This document shows positions 25,169-33,302 of a stretch of DNA of 46,627 nucleotides, one piece after another (position 1 is the first letter of the stretch; each line of letters begins with the position of its first letter). The DNA is from JBKPNX01 sp046732855 (GTDB lineage Bacteria > Pseudomonadota > Alphaproteobacteria > Geminicoccales > Geminicoccaceae), in the NCBI GenBank assembly GCA_046732855.1, contig JBKPNX010000156.1:1-46627 (forward strand), written 5' to 3'. A model generated the notes under the pieces. That model was not told the DNA's origin. It did not search any database and worked only from the letters and a program-made list of their open reading frames with translations. The position numbers and the translations under genes are program-made.

Positions 25169-25554
25169 CCCGCAGCGGACGCGCCGCTTCAACGGGCTGC
25201 GCCAGCTCGGTCCGTTGAGCTCGGTCGATCGGCGGTCACGTCCGCGGACGCCCCTCGCCACTCGGTTAGCGCGCCTGGCATAGCGCCCGGCTGCCCGTAC
25301 CATGGACGGGCCGGGAACCAGCCGTGACCGCCCGGCGTCGCGACGCCCGATTTCCTGATCCCACGCCGCCGAGCCAATTGCATGGGTCGGCGGGTCTCGC
25401 TCGAGCGAGCGCGACATCTCGATCGCCAGCGGCGTCGCCTTGGCCAGTATCTCGTGACCTGGGTCACAGGCTGTGCCCCAGGTCACTGCGCGCAACTCCT
25501 CGGCGCGGCAGTCTTCGCCCGCGGAAACGCCCGCAGCGCATGGGGAGAAGGCCT
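25169..25554. other. Gap upstream of the secreted protein, containing a long palindrome
   Basis: No gene is visible in these 386 bases. Its main feature is the 33-bp palindrome at 25454-25486, listed separately. Near 25200-25230 there are two close copies of AGCTCGGTC. Confidence 0.4.
25454..25486. promoter_or_regulatory. 33-bp near-perfect palindrome, candidate operator
   Basis: Outer arms GTGACCTGGG (25454-25463) and CCCAGGTCAC (25477-25486) pair perfectly. Inside them CACAG and CTGTG pair as well, so almost every base is paired. No T-run follows, so it does not look like an intrinsic terminator. It ends about 68 bp before the secreted protein gene and is a plausible binding site for a dimeric regulator. 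Confidence 0.5.
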
Positions 25555-26085
25555 ATGACGGGATCGGCCAAGAGCATTCGCGATGGCGGGCGGTTCGTCG
25601 CGCTGGCCGGGTTGTGCGCCGTGCTAATCATGGCCATGCCCAGCGCGGCATCTGCGCATCGGGCGGGCGGGCCGGGCGTCGACATCAAGATCCGGGCGGT
25701 CAACCTCTCCACCAGCGACACGCCATTTTGCGGGGTCGGCGGCGGCATGATCGGCGACGAGCTCGCCGTCGACGCGTTCATGGACCAGGATGGTATCGTC
25801 ACGGGGACGGCGATCTTCACGGCCGCCGACGGCGCGGTTACCGAGATCGAACTTGACCGTCTGTTCGGCTTCTTCAGCGGCGTGCTGGTTCAGAACGATG
25901 CCTCGCAGGACACGGTACCGATCTGGCTGTGGGATGAGATCGCATCCGGCGGCTTGACGGCGGCGCTCGTCAACGTCGAGCTGCCGCGGGGTTGCGAAAA
26001 TACCGTGTCCACGTTCACGCCCGGAATCGACAAAGTCGTCACGCGAATCAGTTTGTTCGGTGCGGACCATCCGCGGAAACGGTAA
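25555..26085 (+). CDS. Secreted protein of unknown function
   Basis: This 176-residue protein has a signal peptide: MTGSAKSIRDGGRF, a hydrophobic core ALAGLCAVLIMAM and a cleavage site after PSAASA. The mature part is acidic and beta-rich, with two Cys residues (TPFCGVGGG and PRGCENT) that could form a disulfide in the periplasm. I do not recognise the family. GGGGAGAAGG lies just before the ATG at 25555, a clear start. The frame is open further upstream, but that part is non-coding in character. A 33-bp palindrome upstream may regulate it. Confidence 0.7.
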   Translation: MTGSAKSIRDGGRFVALAGLCAVLIMAMPSAASAHRAGGPGVDIKIRAVNLSTSDTPFCGVGGGMIGDELAVDAFMDQDGIVTGTAIFTAADGAVTEIELDRLFGFFSGVLVQNDASQDTVPIWLWDEIASGGLTAALVNVELPRGCENTVSTFTPGIDKVVTRISLFGADHPRKR

Positions 26086-26290
26086 TCGCGGCGTAGACGA
26101 GCGCATCGCCTTCGATGGCCAGGCTGGTGGGTCGGCACACCGGCGGCGGCTTTTGGCCTGCAGGGTGCGGTCTGGAAAGCCCGGCCTTGGAGCCCGGCTC
26201 CTGTTTCTGGCCGGGTGCTGATCGGGTGCGGGTTCAATAGCGCAAAACCGTCGGCACCTCACCATTCACTGAGTTGGACCGGCAGGTTCT

Positions 26291-26342
26291 CTGGTCGGGC
26301 CAACCCGATTCGAACGGCGAACCCTCTGCTCCCAAAGCAGAT
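26291..26342 (-). repeat. 3' fragment of tRNA-Pro, candidate attachment site
   Basis: These 52 bases match the 3' part of tRNA-Pro(TGG), from anticodon arm through T arm to CCA, at 46 of 52 positions by eye. The copy aligned is 28286-28337, in the same orientation. A 22-bp core (26321-26342 and 28316-28337) is identical. The D arm and 5' acceptor strand are missing, so it cannot be a working tRNA. It looks like the distal end repeat of an element integrated at tRNA-Pro. Confidence 0.75.
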
Positions 26343-26529
26343 TCCATAAGTTGAAAAAACGCCTACAGTCCATCGATTCTCGCCATACGGTCGATATGTA
26401 GGTATATCACTTCAACCTATGGCAATCATCGTTGAAGGATGGTTAACCTCGCCACCGGAGCGCGCGCTTCGGTAGTGAGCCGCTTCATAGCCAGCATGAC
26501 TACCGTACGATACGGTGCGCGGCATCTCG

Positions 26530-27180
26530 AGTGAGGATTGCAAAGGCGACATGGCGAAGCCGACTGCGATCCGTGCCCTCTGGCGGATAAGTGCGTGGTG
26601 ACGGCGATCGAAGAGGACTTCGCCGTGCTGGCTTCGCCTGAGGCGAGCGACAGGCAGAAGGTGAAGGCCCTCAAGTTCCTGGGCCATTGGGCGGGCGACA
26701 TCCACGAGCCTCTGCACGTCTCATTCGAGGACGACAGGGGCAGGAATGACATCATCACCAACGGCTCTTCGTGCGACAGCCTTCACGCGGTGTGGGATAG
26801 GGGCCTTGTCGAGGAGCGGTCGGCATGCACCCGCGCGCTATAGTGCGCGAGATCCGTTGCCGGCATCACGGAGGAACAACGCGCCGAGTGGCTGGCGAGG
26901 GATCCGCTGGACTGGGCCAATGAATCGTTCGCGATCGCCATCAACCCGAGGTCGAGTACTGCGCGAGCGTCCGTGGCGTCTGCCAGTACGAGCCGACAAC
27001 CGTGAGCATGACGCTGACGAGCCCAAGAAGGCTGTCTGGTCGCGTACGCGTATCTGGACAAGCACGCAGCGGGTGGTGCGGCAGAGGATATCGATGGCGG
27101 CGGCCGTCCGGTTGGCGGGATTGCTCAATCGGGCGCTGGGCGCTCAGTCGCCCGAGACTAGCCCGAGGACCGAGCTGCTC
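26530..27180 (+). pseudogene. Decayed S1/P1-type nuclease
   Basis: One frame encodes CPLADKCVVTAIEEDFAVL, KALKFLGHWAGDIHEPLHVS and SCDSLHAVWDRGLVEE. These are the zinc-binding His/Asp motifs of S1/P1 nucleases. The frame stops near 26843. Later frames continue the family: ITEEQRAEWL and DPLDWANESFAIA, then VEYCASVRGVCQYEP, then AYLDKHAA and AAAVRLAGLLNRALG. The N-terminus with the first zinc ligand and signal peptide is missing. At least three frameshifts separate the parts, so it is non-functional. Confidence 0.75.
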
Positions 27181-27497
27181 GGTCCGGGTTGAGAACCATC
27201 CACGGTGACTAGGCCCTCCCGATGAAGAGCATCGCAGAACGCTCGAGCGCCTCCCCAAACCAGCTCGAGGCGATGGCGGCCGAGTGATCGGATGCCACGT
27301 GCGCAGAAACCGGGGCGGTCGCGAGGCCGCCCCTCGTTTGGAACTCCGACATTGTGCTAACGTTGCGTACACCCAGATGTGACATTTTGCCGATTGCGTA
27401 AGATTTGTCCATGGCGTACATGCTATGCACGCTGTCAGGGTATGCGCCCTGTCAGCGAAACGAGAAAAAGAACAGCAGCAGCAGGAGTCCAGCCCCC
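27181..27497. other. Gap between nuclease remnant and Phd/RelE pair
   Basis: No gene is visible. A GGGGCGG (27312-27318) and CCGCCCC (27327-27333) hairpin followed by TCGTTT may be a weak terminator on the plus strand. Close to the antitoxin, two direct copies of CTGTCAG flank GGG-CCC arms (27437-27461) and could be the TA operator. The stretch 27350-27410 is relatively AT-rich. Confidence 0.35.
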
Positions 27498-27770
27498 ATG
27501 CCAGCACTGCGCAAGCGCGCTGCCGGCGAAGTGCGTGAACGCTTTGCCGACATCATCAACGAAGCCGTCTATAGCTCAACCCGCACCGTAGTGATGCGTC
27601 ACGACAAGCCGGTTGCGGCAGTGGTCCCGATCGCGGATCTCGAGCTCTTGAACGAGATCGAACGCATGATCGATGTCGCGGAGGCAGAGCGCGTGATCGC
27701 CGAGGCCGAAGCGGAAGGCTTTGACAAGCTGATGACTCTTGAGCAGTTGCTTCAAAAGCTCGGATCGTGA
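27498..27770 (+). CDS. Phd/YefM-family antitoxin
   Basis: This 90-residue protein has the Phd/YefM fold: AGEVRERFADIINEAVYSS, then TVVMRHDKPVAAVVPIADLELL. An acidic helical tail (IDVAEAERVIAEAEAEGFDKL) would wrap the toxin. I chose the ATG at 27498, preceded by AGGAG; the frame opens earlier at 27405 but that extension has no family match. Its stop is four bases before the toxin start. Codon use is less GC-biased than that of nearby housekeeping genes, consistent with acquisition. Confidence 0.85.
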   Translation: MPALRKRAAGEVRERFADIINEAVYSSTRTVVMRHDKPVAAVVPIADLELLNEIERMIDVAEAERVIAEAEAEGFDKLMTLEQLLQKLGS

Positions 27771-27774
27771 GCCA

Positions 27775-28119
27775 ATGCCGGAAGCCGAACCGCCGCCCTA
27801 TGAAGTCCGCTTCAGCCGCAAGGCTGAGAAGTACATCGGCGGTATGCAAAACAAGGATGCCAAGATAGTAGCGGGAGTCTTACAAAGGCTAGCTCGGGGA
27901 CCTCGAGAGGGGGCTGAAAAGCTCAAACAGAACCCGAGTTTCTGGCGCGTTCACGCGGGCAACCACCGAATCGTGTACTTGATCCTCGATGACCGCAAGA
28001 TGATCATCGTTGCACTGGTCCGCGATCGGAAGGATGCGTACCGGGATCTCGATAAACTCGACCCGGCTGTCCTGATCCGCACGTTTGCCACCACGTTGGC
28101 GAGCCCCCGACCGCGCTAA
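27775..28119 (+). CDS. RelE/ParE-family toxin
   Basis: This 114-residue basic protein fits the RelE/ParE superfamily: YEVRFSRKAEKYIGGMQNKD, LARGPREGAEKLKQNPSFWRVHAGNHRIVYLILDD, then IIVALVRDRKDAYRD. The Arg in WRVHAGNHRIVY and the C-terminal Arg residues are where RelE toxins contact mRNA on the ribosome. It follows the Phd-type antitoxin closely and is the only intact module in the tRNA-Pro-bounded segment. Phd paired with RelE is a common hybrid combination. Confidence 0.85.
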   Translation: MPEAEPPPYEVRFSRKAEKYIGGMQNKDAKIVAGVLQRLARGPREGAEKLKQNPSFWRVHAGNHRIVYLILDDRKMIIVALVRDRKDAYRDLDKLDPAVLIRTFATTLASPRPR

Positions 28120-28152
28120 GGGGGGCCGACCCGCACCCAGCGCGGTTCCCGA

Positions 28153-28182
28153 AGAGAGGGCGGTTTTTGCGGCCCGCCCTCT
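28153..28182 (+). terminator. Candidate terminator after the RelE gene
   Basis: A perfect 10-bp stem, GAGAGGGCGG (28153-28162) with CCGCCCTCTC (28173-28182), encloses a T-rich loop. No good T-run follows, so it may be Rho-assisted. It lies 33 bp after the toxin stop. Confidence 0.4.
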
Positions 28183-28286
28183 CGTTGGTTAGTCCGGCAA
28201 GAGTGGCAACTGGTGCCGTTGTTACTCTGCCCGTCACCCGGTGCCGTATGGTGTTCTCTGTTGGGCTATCTAAGTCTTTGATTTGC

Positions 28287-28363
28287 TGGTCGGGGCGGCC
28301 CGATTCGAACGGGCGACCCTCTGCTCCCAAAGCAGATGCGCTACCAGACTGCGCCACGCCCCG
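28287..28363 (-). tRNA. tRNA-Pro (TGG anticodon)
   Basis: The 77 bases fold as a complete tRNA with encoded CCA. The acceptor is CGGGGCG/CGCCCCG, the D arm is GCGCAGTCTGGTAGCGC, the anticodon arm is TCTGC-TTTGGGA-GCAGA with anticodon TGG, and the T arm is CGGG-TTCGAATC-CCG-like. The discriminator is A. Its 3' end faces the candidate island to the left. Confidence 0.96.
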
Positions 28364-28372
28364 CGTGCCGGA

Positions 28373-28400
28373 ACCTAAGGGCTCGGCTCGGGGCGCGCAA
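28373..28400 (-). promoter_or_regulatory. Possible tRNA-Pro promoter
   Basis: On the minus strand TTGCGC (28395-28400) and TTAGGT (28373-28378) are 16 bases apart and end ten bases before the tRNA. The match is moderate. Confidence 0.35.
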
Positions 28401-28566
28401 GGTCGGCGGTGAAGCGAAGCCGTGGGTGGCGCGGGGTGCCATGCCACGCACAGACCGCTCGGGCAGCGTCTGGTGCTTGCGCCCGCCGACGGGCGGGCAC
28501 GACAGCGCGACACTGCTCATCCCGATCCCGCAAGTCCGCTGCTCGTCCGGACGTAAGGTCGGCGCC

Positions 28567-29310
28567 TCAGAACATCACGGCGCCGCCGTTCGGGCTGAGG
28601 CATTGGCCGGTGATGAACGTCGCGCCGGGCCCGGCCAGGAACACGGCGGCGCTCGCGATCTCCTCGGGCCGTCCGAGCCGACCGAGCGGGATCTCCGTCT
28701 CTTGGGCGAGCGTCTCGGGCGAGGTCGCCCCGCCGGTCAGCATGGCGGTGTCGGTCGGACCTGGGGCGATCGCGTTGACCAGAATGTGCGGCGCGAACTC
28801 GCGCGCCCACGAGCGCGTCATGGCGAGGACGCCGCCCTTCGACGCGCAATAGAGCGAGCAGTTCGCGCGGCCGAGGTAGGCGAGCTCGGACGCGATGTTG
28901 ATGACGCGCCCCTCACCGCGCCGGGCCATCGCGCGCAGCGCCTCGCGCCCGACCAGGAACGCGCCGCGCAGGTTGATCCCGATCAGCCGGTCGAACTCCG
29001 CGGCCGTGGTCTCGAGCAACGGCTTTTCGATCAGGATCCCGGCGTTGTTGACCAGGACATCGAGCTCGGCGAGCACGCGCTCGAACATCGCCAGCACCGC
29101 GGCCTCGTCGGCGATGTCCGCGCGGATCGCGAAGGCGCGGCCGCCGCGGGCGCGGACCTCGCCGACGACCGCCTCGATCTGCGCCAGAGGCGCACGGTCG
29201 TTCACCGCGACCTCGGCACCCTCGGCCGCGAACGCGAGCGCGATCGCCCGGCCGATCCCGCTGGCCGCGCCCGTGACCAGGGCGCGCCTGCCTTCGAGCG
29301 CGCCGCTCAC
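28567..29310 (-). CDS. SDR-family NAD(P)-dependent oxidoreductase 1
   Basis: This 247-residue short-chain dehydrogenase has the cofactor motif TGAASGIGRA, NNAG, and the catalytic Ser (NIASELAYLG), Tyr and Lys (YCASKGG). The C-terminal family signature is ITGQCLSPNGGAVMF. The Asp after strand 2 (AVNDRAP) suggests NAD(H) preference. It starts at the GTG at 29310, overlapping the stop of the next SDR gene by four bases. It is the last gene of the ABC-SDR operon. The substrate, possibly something imported by the ABC system, is not determinable. Confidence 0.87.
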   Translation of the reverse strand: MSGALEGRRALVTGAASGIGRAIALAFAAEGAEVAVNDRAPLAQIEAVVGEVRARGGRAFAIRADIADEAAVLAMFERVLAELDVLVNNAGILIEKPLLETTAAEFDRLIGINLRGAFLVGREALRAMARRGEGRVINIASELAYLGRANCSLYCASKGGVLAMTRSWAREFAPHILVNAIAPGPTDTAMLTGGATSPETLAQETEIPLGRLGRPEEIASAAVFLAGPGATFITGQCLSPNGGAVMF

Positions 29311-30083
29311 GCCATCACCTCGCCGCGGTCGACGTGATACGCCTGTCCGGTCACGCTCGCCGCGTGCGCCGAGGCGAGGAACAGGTACACGCTCGTCACG
29401 TCGTCGGACGTCATCAGGCCGGGCAGCGCCTGCGCCGCGAGAATGCCCTCGAGCATGACGTCCTCGGTGACCCCGGCGCGGGCCGAGAGGGTCTCGAGGG
29501 AACGCAGCGCCGCGCGCGTTCTGACCCAGCCGGGACACACGGCGTTGACCCGGATGCCCTGCGGCCCGAGCTCCTTGGCGAGCGCCCGCATGAAGCCGAT
29601 GTTGGCGTGCTTGGAGGCGACGTAGCCGGAGAACTCGGCCGCGCCGGTCCGCCCCCAGATCGACGCGGTCAGCACGATGCTGCCGCCGCGCGCCATCCGC
29701 GGCACCGCCTCGCGGGTGACGTAATAAGTGCCGATCACGTTGATCTCGATGATGCGCACGAACGTCCGCTCGACCGCATCGCCCGGCTCGAGGATCGGCG
29801 TGAGCAGCTCCAGGCCGGCGTTGTTGACCAGCACGTCGAGCGCGCCGAGCCCGCCGACCGCCCGGCTCACCGCGGCGCGATCGGTGATGTCGCAGATCAG
29901 GGCGCGCCCCGGCCGGCCGCTCTCGGCCTCGATCCGTGCACCGGCGTCGTGGATGTCCGCCGTGCTCGACAGGATCGCGAGGTCGGCTCCCGCCAGCGCG
30001 AAGGCGCGCGCCACGGCGAAGCCGATGCCATGGCTGGCCCCGGTCACGAGCACGCGCTTGCCGGTGAAATCGAATGCCCCCAT
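29307..30083 (-). CDS. SDR-family NAD(P)-dependent oxidoreductase 2
   Basis: This 258-residue short-chain dehydrogenase has TGASHGIGFAVARAFA, NNAGLELL, the catalytic Ser in LTASIWGRTG, and YVASKHANIGFM with Tyr and Lys. The C-terminal VTGQAYHVDRGEVMA resembles 3-hydroxybutyrate-dehydrogenase-like SDRs but does not define the substrate. It overlaps the downstream SDR by four bases and starts 17 bases after the ABC ATPase gene. Two adjacent SDRs suggest sequential oxidation-reduction steps on related intermediates. Confidence 0.87.
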   Translation of the reverse strand: MGAFDFTGKRVLVTGASHGIGFAVARAFALAGADLAILSSTADIHDAGARIEAESGRPGRALICDITDRAAVSRAVGGLGALDVLVNNAGLELLTPILEPGDAVERTFVRIIEINVIGTYYVTREAVPRMARGGSIVLTASIWGRTGAAEFSGYVASKHANIGFMRALAKELGPQGIRVNAVCPGWVRTRAALRSLETLSARAGVTEDVMLEGILAAQALPGLMTSDDVTSVYLFLASAHAASVTGQAYHVDRGEVMA

Positions 30084-30100
30084 GGCTCCGGCCCTCGCGC

Positions 30101-30919
<819 letters not shown>

Positions 30920-30935
30920 GGGTCGCCTCCGCCGC

Positions 30936-31853
30936 TCAGGCGAGGTAGCGGAACGCGCGCCGGTGCCCCGCCCGGATCAGCTGGTCCGAGATCAGCCCGA
31001 TGATGCCGATGGTCAGGATCCCGGCGAACACCTCCGGCGTCTTGCCGTAGCGGCGCGCCGTCCACAGCTCGTAGCCGATGCCCGAATTCGAGGCGACGAT
31101 CTCGGCGATCAGCAGATAGGTCCAGCACCAGCCGAGCGTGATGCGCAGGCTGTCGACCATGTTGGGCAGCATCGCCCGGAACAACACGTCCTTCATCAGC
31201 GCCCAATCGCTGGCGCCGAGCGTGCGGCCGGTCTCGATGAACTCCTTGGGCACGCGCCGCGCGTCGTCGGCGACGAGCAGCACCAGCTGGAAGAACGTGC
31301 CGATCCACAGCAGCGCCACCTTGGACGCCTCGCCGATGCCGAGCCAGATCAGCGTAAGCGGCACCAGCGCCGGCACCGGCAGGTAGCGGATGAAGTCGAT
31401 CAGCGGCTCGGAGAAGGCGCCGACCGCACGGTAGCTGCTCATCAGCACGCCGAGCGGGATCGCGAGCGCCGCCGACGCCAGAAACGCGACCCAGACCCGG
31501 GCGATGCTGATGCCGACGTCGTACAGATAGTCGTTGTGGAACAGGCCCTGCCAAGCGCGCAGCACCGCGAGCGGCGAGGGCAGGAACTGCGGATTGATCA
31601 GGCCGCGCTCGGTCACCAGCAGCCACGCCGCGAGCACGATGATGAAGGCGGCGATCCCGACCCAGACCTCGATGTCGGGTCTGACCTGCGCCCGGAAGCG
31701 CAACAGGTCGCGCCAGGGGCCCGCCTGGCGCGGCGGAGCGGCGGGTCTCGCCGGCGCGCCCCCGGCATCGGCGGCGGCGCGCATGGGGTCCGCCGCGCGG
31801 CCGAGAAAGCGCGTGGTCGTCACTGCATTCGTCCGCGCCAGGCGCCCGCTCAC
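30936..31853 (-). CDS. ABC transporter permease, nitrate/sulfonate/taurine type
   Basis: This 305-residue inner-membrane protein has six or so helices after a 55-residue cytoplasmic N-terminus. It has the EAA loop of binding-protein-dependent permeases: DDARRVPKEFIETGRTLGASDWALMKDVLFRAMLP spans about residues 195-230. The family is SsuC/TauC-like. The start is uncertain: a GTG at 31853 gives the longest product, while the ATG at 31784 would shorten it by 23 residues; neither has a strong Shine-Dalgarno sequence. It lies 15 bases after the binding-protein gene. Confidence 0.92.
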   Translation of the reverse strand: MSGRLARTNAVTTTRFLGRAADPMRAAADAGGAPARPAAPPRQAGPWRDLLRFRAQVRPDIEVWVGIAAFIIVLAAWLLVTERGLINPQFLPSPLAVLRAWQGLFHNDYLYDVGISIARVWVAFLASAALAIPLGVLMSSYRAVGAFSEPLIDFIRYLPVPALVPLTLIWLGIGEASKVALLWIGTFFQLVLLVADDARRVPKEFIETGRTLGASDWALMKDVLFRAMLPNMVDSLRITLGWCWTYLLIAEIVASNSGIGYELWTARRYGKTPEVFAGILTIGIIGLISDQLIRAGHRRAFRYLA

Positions 31854-31868
31854 GCCGCCGCGCGACCC

Positions 31869-32900
31869 TTACTGCCAGTTCTTCTGCACGCGCGCGATGA
31901 TCTCGGTGTTGATGTGGTCCTGCGGGAACAGCTCCACGTCCGAGGAGCCGAATTCCAGATTGAGCGCCATGGTCTCGCGGAACACCTCGAACACGCGGCC
32001 CGGCTGGTCCGCGGTGCCGATGAACGCGCGCGCCTCCTCGTACGGCGTGTAGCGGAAGTTGGGCAACGTCGCCTTGAAATCCTCGGGCGTGATCGAGAAG
32101 TGGCTCGCGATGATCGGGATCGCTTCTTCCTGGTGCGCGTAGAAGTAGTCGATTGCCCGATAGATGCCGCGCAGGAACTTGACGTATTTGTCGGGATGGG
32201 CCGCCAGCTCGTCGGTGTGCGCCATGATGATGTCGAGGATCAGGTCGGCGTAGTCCTTCGACGACACGACGATGTGGGCGCCACGGTCCTGGTGGGTGGC
32301 GACCACCTGGCTGAGCACCGGCTCGTAGGTGCCGACCGCGGCCACATCGGGGCTGGCGAACACGCCGACCGCATCGGCCGCGGCGATGTCCGAGAGATTG
32401 GTATCGGCGATCGACAGGTTGCACTGCCGCCGCAGCGCCTCCTGCAGCAGCAGGCGCGCCGGCAGGTTCGGCTCGACCGCGATGGTCTTGCCCTTGAGGT
32501 CGCAGACCGACCGGATGGCGCGATCGGCCGCCCAGCCGTCGCCGCCGGTCGAGACGTCGATCGTGCCGATGATGATGCCCTGTGTGTCCTTGCGCCGGCC
32601 GAGACCCTGGTATTCGCCCACCGTGCGCAGATAACAGTCGATGTCGCCGCGCTCCATGGCGGCGACCGCGTTCGGCATGTCGTCGTCCAGGATCTCGACG
32701 ACCGTGATGCCCTCGTCGGCGAAATAGCCGAGCTCGTTGGCCAGATGCACCGGGCCGAAGCCGACCCAGACCGGGTAGGCGCAGGTGACGGTGTTCGGCT
32801 CGCCCACGGCGGCATCGGCGTCCGGCGCCCGGAAGCCGGACCAGAGCAAGATCGATGCGAATCCCAGTGCGAACGCCAGCTCCTTGCGCGCGCTCGGCAT
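31869..32900 (-). CDS. ABC transporter substrate-binding protein, NMT1/TauA-like
   Basis: The 343-residue protein has a signal peptide (MPSARKELAFALGFASILLW, cleavage near DADA) and a periplasmic binding fold. The first lobe contains YPVWVGFGPVHLANELGYFADEG and the hinge region IIIGTIDVSTGGDGWAADR. Proteins of this type bind taurine, nitrate, alkanesulfonates, aromatic acids or pyrimidine precursors. The ligand pocket cannot be read by eye. GAGGAGA precedes the ATG. It heads the five-gene operon with permease, ATPase and two SDRs. A six-base inverted repeat (32920-32942) just upstream may be an operator. Confidence 0.9.
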   Translation of the reverse strand: MPSARKELAFALGFASILLWSGFRAPDADAAVGEPNTVTCAYPVWVGFGPVHLANELGYFADEGITVVEILDDDMPNAVAAMERGDIDCYLRTVGEYQGLGRRKDTQGIIIGTIDVSTGGDGWAADRAIRSVCDLKGKTIAVEPNLPARLLLQEALRRQCNLSIADTNLSDIAAADAVGVFASPDVAAVGTYEPVLSQVVATHQDRGAHIVVSSKDYADLILDIIMAHTDELAAHPDKYVKFLRGIYRAIDYFYAHQEEAIPIIASHFSITPEDFKATLPNFRYTPYEEARAFIGTADQPGRVFEVFRETMALNLEFGSSDVELFPQDHINTEIIARVQKNWQ

Positions 32901-33302
32901 TGTGATTTCTCCTCGTGCCAGACGTATGGCCTACGCACGTCTCACGACGCGCCTCTCTTGTCCAGGTTACCGGTCCGTCCTTCGCCTGTCTTGCTCGTCT
33001 CGCGAAAGATGGAGCTGGCCAAGTTCAGCCGGACCGCGAGGACCGCGATGATCCAGGGAGCCCCGGCAGCTGCCGCGATCGCCAGCCCGGGTCGCGCTTC
33101 GATCCAGGTCGGTCGTGCCCGAGTCGCTGGAGACCAGCCAGCAGCCGCCCTGGCGAGCCGATGGCAGCGCGAGCGGGCCCCGACCCCGATCGGTGGGCGA
33201 GGAATGGCACGATCGGGGTGCTCGGCGGCCGGTCCGACCGCGCGCCGCGCGCGAGGTGCTCGCAGCGACGCCGGGTGATGCCGCCGCGGAGCGTCGCGCT
33301 GT
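32901..33302. other. Gap between iorB and the ABC operon
   Basis: No gene is visible in these 402 bases. It holds AGACGT (32920-32925) and ACGTCT (32937-32942) as an inverted repeat just upstream of the binding-protein gene, and a terminator-like hairpin at 33184-33218. The gap suggests iorAB and the ABC operon are separately transcribed. Confidence 0.4.
33184..33218 (-). terminator. Candidate terminator downstream of iorB
   Basis: CCCCGATCG (33184-33192) and CGATCGGGG (33210-33218) form a perfect 9-bp stem about 85 bases after the iorB stop. There is no clear T-run, so confidence is limited. Confidence 0.35.

Noticed and set aside
26291..26342. Considered as a second functional tRNA-Pro
   Set aside because: The D arm and 5' acceptor strand are absent and the T arm has mismatches, so it cannot fold as a tRNA.
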